NCBI RefSeq assembly: GCF_041737375.1
Contig: NZ_JBGSRV010000003.1
Coordinates: 62,001-126,000 of the forward strand
Source of the DNA: Vampirovibrio sp041737375
Lineage (GTDB): Bacteria; Cyanobacteriota; Vampirovibrionia; Vampirovibrionales; Vampirovibrionaceae
Direction of reading: 5' to 3'
DNA length: 64,000 nucleotides
This document shows, one piece after another, positions 16,708 through 24,886 of the stretch; within the stretch, counting starts at the first letter, position 1, and every line of letters begins with the position of its first letter. The notes under the pieces were generated by a model, which did no database searches, had not been told where the DNA came from, and worked only from the letters and a program-made list of their open reading frames with translations. The position numbers and the translations under genes are program-made.

Positions 16708-18234
16708 ATGTCATTACGTGCGGAAGAAATTAGTTCAATACTGAAAGATAAACTGGCCAGCTACGAAAGCGACGTGTCGGTCAGCAACGTTGGCACCGTG
16801 TTGGAAGTCGGCGACGGCATCGCCCGGATTTACGGCTTGCGTGGGGCGATGTCCGGCGAGTTGATTGAGTTTGCCGATGGCCACAACACCATGGGCATGG
16901 TGTTAAACCTGGAAGAAGATAACGTGGGCGCCGTTATTATGGGCGAATTTACCCACATTAAAGAAGGTCAGGTGGTAAAATCCACCGGGCGCATCGCTTC
17001 CGTGCCTTTTGGAGAAGACTTGCTGGGGCGGGTAGTCAACCCGTTGGGCATTCCGCTGGACGGCAAAGGGGCCATTGAGGCCACCGAATACTTGCCCGTA
17101 GACCGTAAGGCGCCTGGGATTATCGCCAGAAAATCGGTTCACCAGCCTTTGCAAACCGGGATTACCGCCATTGACGCCATGACCCCCATCGGTCGTGGGC
17201 AACGGGAACTGATTATCGGGGATCGCCAAACCGGAAAAACCGCTGTGGCTTTGGATACCATCCTAAACCAAAAGGGTCAGGACGTTATTTGTATTTATTG
17301 CGCCATTGGCCAAAAATCCAGCTCCGTGGCCCAAATCATCAAAACACTGGAAGACAATGGGGCTATGGCTTATTCCATCGTGGTTGCCGCCTCAGCCACC
17401 GATCCGGCGCCTTTACAGTATCTGGCTCCATTTGGTGCCGTTACCATTGCGGAAGGCTTTATGGCCCAAGGCAAGCACGTACTGGTCATTTATGATGATT
17501 TAACCAAGCACGCCTGGGCTTATCGCGCCATGAGCCTGTTGCTGCGTCGTCCGCCAGGTCGTGAGGCTTACCCGGGCGATGTGTTCTACTTGCACTCCCG
17601 GTTGCTGGAACGGGCGGCCAAATTGAATGACAGTTTGGGCGCTGGCAGCATTACCGCCTTGCCCATCATTGAAACGCAGGCGGGAGACGTGTCCGCATAC
17701 GTTCCCACCAACGTGATTTCTATTACGGATGGACAGATTTTTCTGGAATCCGACTTGTTCAACGCAGGTATTCGTCCAGCCATCAACGCCGGGATTTCGG
17801 TATCCCGAGTTGGCGGGGCCGCTCAAACCAAGGCCATGAAAGCAGTGGCAGGCCAATTGCGTCTGACATTGGCCCAGTTCCGGGAACTGGAAGCATTCTC
17901 CCAGTTTGCCAGCGATTTGGACAAGGCCACCCAAGATCAACTGCGCCGGGGCCAAATTATGATGGAAGTGCTGAAACAGCCCCAGTTCAGTCCGTTATCC
18001 CTGGCTCAGCAGGTTTCTGTGTTGTTTGCGGCCAACAAAGGCTTGCTTGACGTTTTAGAAACCAGCCAACTGGCCGCATTCAAGCCGGAATGGTTCTCTT
18101 TCTTCAGCGCCAATGTGGCCGATTTGGAAGCCAAGTTAAACCAAGGCAATAAACTGGATGACGCCGAAGAGGCCAAACTGGTGGATGCCATCACCAAGTT
18201 CCGGGACACCGTGTTTTCCGGCGGCAAAGCGTAG
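16708..18234 (+). CDS. atpA: ATP synthase subunit alpha
   Basis: Non-catalytic nucleotide-binding F1 subunit. The frame extends further 5', but ATG 16708 has AAAGGAA upstream and gives the family N-terminus MSLRAEEISSILK and 508 residues. The P-loop GDRQTGKTA (about 171), the ALPIIETQAGDVSAYVPTNV segment and the alpha signature (PAINAGISVSRVGG) are intact. The gap to atpH is 82 bp. Beta and epsilon are not adjacent. Confidence 0.98.
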   Translation: MSLRAEEISSILKDKLASYESDVSVSNVGTVLEVGDGIARIYGLRGAMSGELIEFADGHNTMGMVLNLEEDNVGAVIMGEFTHIKEGQVVKSTGRIASVPFGEDLLGRVVNPLGIPLDGKGAIEATEYLPVDRKAPGIIARKSVHQPLQTGITAIDAMTPIGRGQRELIIGDRQTGKTAVALDTILNQKGQDVICIYCAIGQKSSSVAQIIKTLEDNGAMAYSIVVAASATDPAPLQYLAPFGAVTIAEGFMAQGKHVLVIYDDLTKHAWAYRAMSLLLRRPPGREAYPGDVFYLHSRLLERAAKLNDSLGAGSITALPIIETQAGDVSAYVPTNVISITDGQIFLESDLFNAGIRPAINAGISVSRVGGAAQTKAMKAVAGQLRLTLAQFRELEAFSQFASDLDKATQDQLRRGQIMMEVLKQPQFSPLSLAQQVSVLFAANKGLLDVLETSQLAAFKPEWFSFFSANVADLEAKLNQGNKLDDAEEAKLVDAITKFRDTVFSGGKA

Positions 18235-18258
18235 GAAGGTCAGCGAAGGAAGCCAATC

Positions 18259-19197
18259 ATGCCCAACCTGAAGGACATCCGGCGCCGGATTAAAAGCGTC
18301 AAAAGCACTCAAAAAATTACGCAAGCCATGCGTATGGTTGCCGCCGCCAAGGTAAAACGGGCTGAAAACAAGGTCAAAGCAGCCCGTCCCTATACCAGCG
18401 AACTCCAAAAAGTGTTCAGCAATGTGTTCAATGATTTGCAAAACCATGTGGAACAACTTAGCAATTCCCGTTACGGCGAATTGCTGAAGGCACGGGCCAT
18501 TCGCAACATTGGCATTGTGGTGATCACCTCGGATCGGGGCTTGTGCGGGAACTACAACTCCTCCGTCATTCGTCAGGCTTTCCGTTTAGAGCGAGAAGTA
18601 AAAGCCCGTGGCCTCACCCCCAAGTTCTACCTGGTGGGAAACAAGGCCATTCAGGCATTTGCCCGCTATTCGGAATCTGAGGTTTTGGGACGCAGCACCG
18701 GCATATCAGCGGCCCCCACGGTGCAAGATGCCAACCTAATCGCCCAGACCATGACCCAAGCGTTCGTGGATGAAAAAATTGACACCATTGACGTACTTTC
18801 CACGCATTTTGTGTCCATGATTTCCTACAAAGTGCAGATCAGCCCGGTCATTCCGGTCCGCTCCTTTATTGACTGGGAACCTGAATTGATTCCCTCTTTA
18901 AATGACAGCCACTACAGTGTGTCTGCCAGCAAACTGAAGCCGGAATTATTGATGGAGCCGGATGCGGTGACCACGTTGGATGCCATTGTTCCCATGTATG
19001 TCAGCAATCTGTTCTACACCTTGTTGCTGGAAGGTTCTGCCAGTGAGCTAGCGGCGCGGATGACCGCCATGTCCAACGCAACCACCAATGCGGGCGACAT
19101 GATTAACCGCCTGACCATTCAGTACAACAAAGTGCGTCAGGCAGCCATTACCCAGGAAATTCTGGAAATTGTAGGCGGGGCGGAAGCGCTGAAATAA
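18259..19197 (+). CDS. atpG: ATP synthase subunit gamma
   Basis: Central rotor shaft of F1. The 312 residues open with MPNLKDIRRRIKSVKSTQKI and include TSDRGLCGNYN. They end with the conserved C-terminal helix (ASELAARMTAMSNATTNAG, YNKVRQAAITQEILEIVGGA). AAGGAA precedes the ATG. I do not see an obvious cyanobacterial redox-regulatory insertion. It is the last gene of the operon, followed by a strong terminator. Confidence 0.97.
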   Translation: MPNLKDIRRRIKSVKSTQKITQAMRMVAAAKVKRAENKVKAARPYTSELQKVFSNVFNDLQNHVEQLSNSRYGELLKARAIRNIGIVVITSDRGLCGNYNSSVIRQAFRLEREVKARGLTPKFYLVGNKAIQAFARYSESEVLGRSTGISAAPTVQDANLIAQTMTQAFVDEKIDTIDVLSTHFVSMISYKVQISPVIPVRSFIDWEPELIPSLNDSHYSVSASKLKPELLMEPDAVTTLDAIVPMYVSNLFYTLLLEGSASELAARMTAMSNATTNAGDMINRLTIQYNKVRQAAITQEILEIVGGAEALK

Positions 19198-19218
19198 GCT
19201 GCTTGATAGTTCAATATA

Positions 19219-19255
19219 AAAAAACCGGTGAAGGGTCTAACCCAGCCGGTTTTTT
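19219..19255 (+). terminator. intrinsic terminator of the atp operon
   Basis: The A-tract plus CCGG (19219-19228) pairs with CCGG plus the T-tract (19246-19255), with an inner GGG/CCC. It ends the operon right after gamma, so atpD and atpC must be elsewhere. Confidence 0.85.
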
Positions 19256-19330
19256 AATTGCAAAAAACGAGAGTTCAAAAAATGGATCGCCAACACCCTG
19301 GCAAAAAACGGGCATCAATTAACTGTTTTA

Positions 19331-19543
19331 TTAAATAAATATATCGAGTCGGCCCAGGGTATGGGTGTTGAATTGATACAGATCCGGGCTGCCAGAAAAC
19401 TGGGGCTTTCCGTTAAACGTATCAGCAGTGGCCACTTTGATGTTTTTATCAGCGGCGCCCTGAAACAACGGAAACGTTCCCCGGACCGGGGGATTGGCCA
19501 CAGGCAGGAAAAAAGATTTGGCAGCGGCTTCGATAGGATTCAT
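19331..19543 (-). CDS. possible small hypothetical protein
   Basis: A 70-residue frame beginning MNPIEAAAKSFFLPVANPP with a low-charge, Pro/Gly/Phe-containing composition and a GKPQFSGSPDLYQF motif. It resembles other small disordered proteins in this window (54976-55245, 34615-35196). An opposing frame covers the same bases but has a random-looking basic composition. The ribosome site is weak. Tentative. Confidence 0.35.
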   Translation of the reverse strand: MNPIEAAAKSFFLPVANPPVRGTFPLFQGAADKNIKVATADTFNGKPQFSGSPDLYQFNTHTLGRLDIFI

Positions 19544-19617
19544 AACGAGAAACACTCACTTTCTCAAATTAAGCGTTGATGAAAAAGGTTGGTGGACGAG
19601 CAAGGTTTATGTCTGTT

Positions 19618-19692
19618 AAACACTTAGGTTAGTGTTATTTAAACACCTGCCCTGTTTTTTGTAAACACCTTTTCCATAATTTGTAAGTGTTT
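19618..19692. repeat. AAACAC motif array upstream of secA
   Basis: AAACAC occurs at 19618-19623, 19641-19646 and 19663-19668, and inverted (GTGTTT) at 19687-19692. The copies are 22-24 bp apart, about two helical turns. A partial inverted copy (GTGTTA) lies at 19632-19637. The array sits between the divergent small gene and the secA promoter, where an operator would be expected. Confidence 0.55.
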
Positions 19693-19726
19693 GCTCAAAG
19701 AAGCGCATCGGGATTTTGGCAGAACG

Positions 19727-19756
19727 ATGACAAGCTGCGCTGGTTTTGGGTATACT
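19727..19756 (+). promoter_or_regulatory. probable secA promoter
   Basis: ATGACA (19727-19732) and TATACT (19751-19756) are 18 bp apart and match the consensus at 5 of 6 bases each. The start site would be about 75 nt before the secA ATG. Confidence 0.6.
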
Positions 19757-19840
19757 ATAATCAGCCATTGGCAAATTCCGTCTGAATTTCAGCGGTTCAT
19801 ACCCGTTATATTTAAAGCCCGAAGTCAGAGAGAACCGTCC

Positions 19841-22800
19841 ATGTTCGACCTAATCCGCAAGATGCTGCCCGATCCCAACGAGCGTAAAATCAAAGTCCGT
19901 GAGCCTATCGTGGATCACATCAACGACCTGGAAGCGGAAATGCAGGCGCTTTCTGATGAAGAGCTAAGAGGCAAGACCGCCTATTTTCAGCAAATGCTGG
20001 CCGGGCGGGAGCGGGGCGATACCGAAAAACGGGATCGCCAGCTGGAAAAAGAAATGCTGGATCTGATTTTGCCGGAAGCGTTCGCCACGGTACGGGAAGC
20101 CAGCCGCCGGGTTCTGGGCATGCGCCACTTTGACGTGCAGCTATTGGGCGGCATGGTTTTACACGATGGCGGCATTGCGGAAATGAGAACCGGAGAGGGA
20201 AAAACCCTGGTAGCCACTTTGCCCGCCTACCTGAACGCTTTAAGCGGCAAAGGTGTCCATGTGATTACCGTCAACGATTACCTGGCCCGCCGGGATGCCG
20301 AGTGGATGGGCAAGGTTTACAATTTTCTGGGGCTGAGCACCGGAATGGTCCTGTCCCAACAGCGCAGCTTTAACGCGTTTGCCGATAAAAAAGACGCCTA
20401 CGACGCTGATATTACCTACGGCACCAACAACGAATTCGGGTTTGACTATCTGCGAGATAACATGGCGGGTTCCAAAAGCCAGTTGGTACAGCGTCCCTTC
20501 AATTTTGCCATTATTGATGAAGTGGATAGCATTTTGATTGACGAGGCCCGTACCCCGCTCATTATTAGCGGGCGGCTCGAGCAATCGGCGGACATGTACC
20601 GCACCATGGCTCGCATTGCCCCCTTGTTGCAGCCAGAACGTGACTACACCGTGGATGAAAAGGGCAGAAACGTTGTTTTAACTGAGGACGGTATCGATCG
20701 CGCCCAGGAAGTTCTGGGCATTGAAGACCTGTTTGATATTCAGCACAACATGGCCCACCACATGCTTCAGGCGCTGAAGGCCAAGGAACTGTTCCGTGTG
20801 GACGTGGATTATGTGGTTAAAAACAACGAAGTGATCATTGTAGATGAGTTCACCGGGCGCTTAATGGATGGTCGGCGGTGGAGCGATGGTTTGCATCAGG
20901 CGGTGGAAGCCAAGGAAGGGGTGCAAATTCAGGATGAAACCCAAACCTTGGCCAGTATTACCTTTCAAAACCTGTTCCGGCTCTACCCCAAGTTATCGGG
21001 CATGACGGGCACCGCGCAGACCGAGGAAGCCGAGTTCGGCAAGATTTACAGCCTCAGCGTCACCACCATTCCCACCAACCGGCAAGACAGCCGAAACAAT
21101 TTGCCGGACACCATTTATAAAAACGAACGCATCAAAATGTATAAAGTGGTGGAAGAAATTGTGGAATACCACCAGATGAACCGCCCGGTACTGGTGGGAA
21201 CCGTTTCCATTGAGAAGTCCGAAGAAATTTCACACCTGCTTTCCAAGCCCGTGGAAATGGCCCAGCATTTGCGGGAAAAAGCGGCCCGCTTGCTGAATAG
21301 TCTGGATCAAACCAAGGATGCCGCGCTTTACAATCAGTTGGTGGGAAAACTCCGTAACCCGGAAGCCGCCAACCCGGAAGACTTTACCCAAATCGCCAAG
21401 GGCTTGCCTGAAGATATGGCCCTCTTTCTGGAAGGACTGGCCAAAACCCTGAAGACTGTTCAGGCCATTCAGGCAGGGCTTCCGCACCAGGTACTCAACG
21501 CCAAGCACCACGAGCATGAGGCCATGATTGTGGCTCAGGCGGGGCGCAAAGGGGCCATTACCATTGCCACCAACATGGCGGGCCGGGGTACCGATATTTT
21601 GCTGGGCGGCAACGCCGAACTCATGGCCAAAAGTGAATATGAGCTGATGGGCATGGACTGGCGCACGGTCGATCCCCAAGAGCTGGAAGCGGCCATTACC
21701 CGCAAAAAATTGCTGACTGATTCGGAAAAAGAAGAAGTTCTGGCCGGGGGTGGCTTGCACATTATTGGTACCGAACGCCACGAATCACGCCGGATTGACA
21801 ACCAATTGCGGGGTCGAGCGGCTCGACAAGGCGATCCCGGCTCTACGCACTTCTTTCTGTCTTTGGAAGATGGTTTGATGCGTAAATTCGGCGGCGAGCG
21901 CATTTCAGGCATGATGGACTTGCTGGGGGTGGATGAAACCATGCCCATTTCCGCCAAAATGGTCAGCAGGGCCATTGAGGGCGCTCAGCGCAAGGTAGAA
22001 GCTTACTACTTTGACATTCGTAAAAATATTTTGCAGTACGATGACGTGTTGACCGAGCAACGCAAGCTGATTTACGAGCAACGCAAAAAAGTGCTGAACG
22101 GGGAAAATTTACGGGATTCCATTCGCCATATGGTGGAACAGGATATGGAACGCATTATAAGCACCCACTTAATTCCCAACAGCACCCCGGAAGACTGGGC
22201 GGATGAAGTGCTGGATGAAATGCTGGCCACCATCCATGGCATTTGCCCCCAACTGGGGCCGGTGGTTACGAAGGCCAGTCTGGCTGGAAAAAATCAGGCC
22301 CAGCTGCTGGAATTTGTTCGCACCGAAGGTTTAAAAGTTTATGAGACGCTGGAAAGCGAATTGACTCGAGTTTCAAGCGAGCTGGAAGCCTCTCATGGGG
22401 TCAATCTGGTGGGGCTGGATGAGGATGATGAAACCATCCAAAGCGAGCTGGCCCAATTATCACCCGAAAAAGCAGCCGAAATTAAGCACCCCCTGCGCCG
22501 AATTGAGCGAGACATCCTGCTATCAGTGATTGATAACCGCTGGATTGATTATCTGCACAATCTGGATGGCCTGCGGGAAGGCATTGGCTTGCGGGCTTAC
22601 GGCCAGAAAGATCCGCTGATTGAATACAAGCGGGAAGCTTTTGAAATGTTTCAGAACCTGACCTACGAAATTCAACGGGATACGGTCATGATTCTGTTCA
22701 ACACCCGCATTGAAATTCAGATGCAGCGCCAACTGGAAGAGCCTGCCTTGACGGTGGAAGCAGAAATGCACCATACCCCCCTGACCGAAGCGCTGGAGCA

Positions 22801-22933
22801 TATTCAGGAAAGCGGGGAAGACGCCTCAACCGCAACCACCGTCATTGCCAGTGAACTTCCTTTGCTGGAGCAGCCGGGCGATAGCGATGAAAACCGCACC
22901 CGCAAAAAGCCCAGCAAAATTAATCCCTTTTAA
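19841..22933 (+). CDS. secA: protein translocase ATPase SecA with inserted helical block
   Basis: Motor of the Sec translocase; it drives preproteins through SecYEG. The start is ATG 19841 (AGAGAG upstream, family N-terminus MFDLIRKMLPDPNERKI), giving 1030 residues. Visible are the Walker A MRTGEGKTLVA (115-125), DEVD at 226-229, the nucleotide-domain-2 motif TNMAGRGTDI and RIDNQLRGRAARQGDPG. An extra Leu/Ala/Glu-rich block of about 75 residues (about 468-546) sits between VGTVSIEKSEEISHLL and LPHQVLNAKHHE, which directly adjoin in most SecA proteins. The C-terminal zinc-binding Cys cluster is absent. Single-gene unit with its own terminator. Confidence 0.97.
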   Translation: MFDLIRKMLPDPNERKIKVREPIVDHINDLEAEMQALSDEELRGKTAYFQQMLAGRERGDTEKRDRQLEKEMLDLILPEAFATVREASRRVLGMRHFDVQLLGGMVLHDGGIAEMRTGEGKTLVATLPAYLNALSGKGVHVITVNDYLARRDAEWMGKVYNFLGLSTGMVLSQQRSFNAFADKKDAYDADITYGTNNEFGFDYLRDNMAGSKSQLVQRPFNFAIIDEVDSILIDEARTPLIISGRLEQSADMYRTMARIAPLLQPERDYTVDEKGRNVVLTEDGIDRAQEVLGIEDLFDIQHNMAHHMLQALKAKELFRVDVDYVVKNNEVIIVDEFTGRLMDGRRWSDGLHQAVEAKEGVQIQDETQTLASITFQNLFRLYPKLSGMTGTAQTEEAEFGKIYSLSVTTIPTNRQDSRNNLPDTIYKNERIKMYKVVEEIVEYHQMNRPVLVGTVSIEKSEEISHLLSKPVEMAQHLREKAARLLNSLDQTKDAALYNQLVGKLRNPEAANPEDFTQIAKGLPEDMALFLEGLAKTLKTVQAIQAGLPHQVLNAKHHEHEAMIVAQAGRKGAITIATNMAGRGTDILLGGNAELMAKSEYELMGMDWRTVDPQELEAAITRKKLLTDSEKEEVLAGGGLHIIGTERHESRRIDNQLRGRAARQGDPGSTHFFLSLEDGLMRKFGGERISGMMDLLGVDETMPISAKMVSRAIEGAQRKVEAYYFDIRKNILQYDDVLTEQRKLIYEQRKKVLNGENLRDSIRHMVEQDMERIISTHLIPNSTPEDWADEVLDEMLATIHGICPQLGPVVTKASLAGKNQAQLLEFVRTEGLKVYETLESELTRVSSELEASHGVNLVGLDEDDETIQSELAQLSPEKAAEIKHPLRRIERDILLSVIDNRWIDYLHNLDGLREGIGLRAYGQKDPLIEYKREAFEMFQNLTYEIQRDTVMILFNTRIEIQMQRQLEEPALTVEAEMHHTPLTEALEHIQESGEDASTATTVIASELPLLEQPGDSDENRTRKKPSKINPF

Positions 22934-22992
22934 ACGGGTTTAAAAGGGATTAAAGCCGTTTAAAACCGGTAGGCACACCGAACTTTAAATTC

Positions 22993-23033
22993 AACCCAAG
23001 CCGCTTCTCATCAAGCACCGGCTTGGGTTTTTT
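22993..23033 (+). terminator. intrinsic terminator of secA
   Basis: AACCCAAGCCG (22993-23003) pairs with CGGCTTGGGTT (23019-23029), an 11-bp perfect stem followed by a T-run. Confidence 0.9.
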
Positions 23034-23174
23034 CCGTTTATTCGCGCGAGCGGCTTTGGGTCTTGGCGAAAGCTGAAAAAGCTAAAATTGTAAAGGTTTG
23101 TGAACACTTTAGGGCGCTAAGCTCAAAGGTTTTTTCGCAAATGCCGATAAGGCCTTATAGCAAGAGGACTTGGC

Positions 23175-24062
23175 ATGAACTTTTATAACAGCTATTTACA
23201 AGGGGTCAACCAGACCATTGGGGAGCATTCCCGTTATGCGCGCCAATTTCAGGCCGGTCAGGGAAAAACCGGCACTCAGAGCGGGGCCACTACAGCCACG
23301 CCCACCCCGGCTCCAGATCAAAACCCAGCCACCGACCCCACCCAGCTGATGAATTTATTGCTTACGCTGTTCCAGATGATGGGCGGAACGCAGGATACGG
23401 CCACCGGAACGACAGGCACCACCACAGGAACCACTACCGCCACTACGCCGCCGCCCTATGTCCCCGGATTGACTAACCCGCCACCACCGGCTCAAAACCC
23501 GGCGGTTGCTTCCATTGAAAGCAAATTGAGCGCCAAGGCCAACGCCACCGACCCCAATAGTGCAGCCATCATCCTATCCCCGGCTGATGTTGCCTCGCTG
23601 CGGGCCGACTTGCAAAGCGGCAAATTTTCCGCGGCGGATTTGGGCGAAGCGCTGATGTATAAGCTGGATCAGGCCCCCGACAAAAACCGGGTGGCCATCG
23701 GCCAACTCATTCAGGCATTTACCAACGCTGGAGAATTGAACATTTCGGCATTCCTGCAAAATGATTACCTGCTCAAGCTATCCCCGGCCCGACAGGAAAC
23801 GCTCATGAACAGCATCCAGCAAGGTGGACTGGAACTGGAAAACGGCAAACCCAACGGGCGACTGATTGGCTTTATGCTGGACAACCTGAGCAAGCCCGGC
23901 GATCCGCAAAGCAAAGCCTTTATTCAGCAGTTGCTGCAAAATTTACAAATCACTTACGCCAAGCATCCCCAATCTTCACAGGGAAAATTGTTGGCCCAAT
24001 TGATGACACTGGGGGGAATATCCGTGGGTGATGATAACGCGCTTATTTTTCAGAATGCTTAA
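23175..24062 (+). CDS. hypothetical protein with Thr/Pro-rich linker
   Basis: A 295-residue protein with AAGAGG upstream of its ATG. The N-terminal about 100 residues are low complexity (TTGTTTGTTTATT, PPPP runs) around a short hydrophobic helix (LMNLLLTLFQMMGG). The C-terminal about 170 residues are alpha-helical, with repeated Leu-rich helices (LSPADVASLRADLQSGKFS, NAGELNISAFLQNDYLL). There is no signal peptide. It ends convergently with, and overlaps by 20 bp, the HTH gene on the other strand. No known family recognised. Confidence 0.7.
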   Translation: MNFYNSYLQGVNQTIGEHSRYARQFQAGQGKTGTQSGATTATPTPAPDQNPATDPTQLMNLLLTLFQMMGGTQDTATGTTGTTTGTTTATTPPPYVPGLTNPPPPAQNPAVASIESKLSAKANATDPNSAAIILSPADVASLRADLQSGKFSAADLGEALMYKLDQAPDKNRVAIGQLIQAFTNAGELNISAFLQNDYLLKLSPARQETLMNSIQQGGLELENGKPNGRLIGFMLDNLSKPGDPQSKAFIQQLLQNLQITYAKHPQSSQGKLLAQLMTLGGISVGDDNALIFQNA

Positions 24063-24726
24063 ATTTACGAATCCAGCTACTCACCAAGCTAGATGTAACA
24101 TCGTGTTTTTTGGCCAATTTTCCGGGCTTGGTTTCGCCTTGCTGATAATCCTCTAATACATACTTGCGTTTCACAGCAAATTCCTTGCGGCGTTCCGAAA
24201 GGCTCCCTGATTTTTTCTTTGTGCCAGTTCTGACCCTTTCAGAGGAGGCTTCCGACAAGATGGAAGGTTCGCTTTCGAGTTCGGTAAGAGATTGAACCTC
24301 CTTTCTCGCTTTTAGCTGCCGGGATAATGGCGCATTGAAGTCTGTCAACGGCTCAATCTCGAAAATCGCAAAAGGATTCCACGACGGTTTCTGATGCCCG
24401 CTGACCGGGGGGGAATCCAAAGCGGGTAATGTAAAGGGGGGCTGATTGGGGAATTTCACCAAAGTCGGCCCGCTCAAATCTGGCAAACCCTTCAAAAACT
24501 GGCGGTCTTGCGGCGAGAAAAACAACTTGTCCACTTCAGGGGATGAAGGCTGAGAATCGTAGAAATCCGATGCAACAGACTTTAGAAAAGAATCGTTCGA
24601 TGCGGTGCGAGGCGGGGGAGATGTTTCATGCGAGGTGACCAGCTGCTGCTTGCGTTTTGCTTCATCAGCGGCGGTATTTTTAAACCCAAGCGAGTGCCCA
24701 GTGGTAACCAGCGAATAGGGATGCAT
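24043..24726 (-). CDS. protein with C-terminal Brinker/transposase-like HTH
   Basis: A 227-residue protein; ATG 24726 has AAAGGAGAA upstream. Residues 1-180 are disordered, rich in Ser, Pro and charged residues. The last 48 residues form a basic helix-turn-helix (RRKEFAVKRKYVLEDYQQG, KLAKKHDVTSSLVSSWIRK). The spacing and wording resemble the Brinker/psq-type HTH of eukaryotic regulators and IS3/IS630-type transposases. No catalytic transposase domain is present. DNA binding is likely; the role is unknown. An 18-bp palindrome (24836-24853) lies in its own promoter region, which would suit autoregulation. Confidence 0.7.
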   Translation of the reverse strand: MHPYSLVTTGHSLGFKNTAADEAKRKQQLVTSHETSPPPRTASNDSFLKSVASDFYDSQPSSPEVDKLFFSPQDRQFLKGLPDLSGPTLVKFPNQPPFTLPALDSPPVSGHQKPSWNPFAIFEIEPLTDFNAPLSRQLKARKEVQSLTELESEPSILSEASSERVRTGTKKKSGSLSERRKEFAVKRKYVLEDYQQGETKPGKLAKKHDVTSSLVSSWIRKFKHSEK

Positions 24727-24835
24727 CGACCATTCTCCTTTACAGCAAATACACGGGCTCGTGAGCCAAAACGGAATCATGCCATGGAAACCCGGATTAT
24801 GAAATCCAGATTATTTTAGCGATGATTCAAACTTT

Positions 24836-24862
24836 TTACTATAACAATAGTAATATTGTCAA
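24836..24862 (-). promoter_or_regulatory. promoter with 18-bp operator-like palindrome
   Basis: TTACTAT (24836-24842), AACA, ATAGTAA (24847-24853) form a perfect 7+7 bp palindrome. A perfect minus-strand -35 TTGACA (24857-24862) lies beside it, so the palindrome covers the spacer and -10 region (TAGTAA or AGTAAA). It is the only clear promoter upstream of the HTH gene. Confidence 0.5.
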
Positions 24863-24886
24863 ATCCATGACCAACGCAAAACCGCA

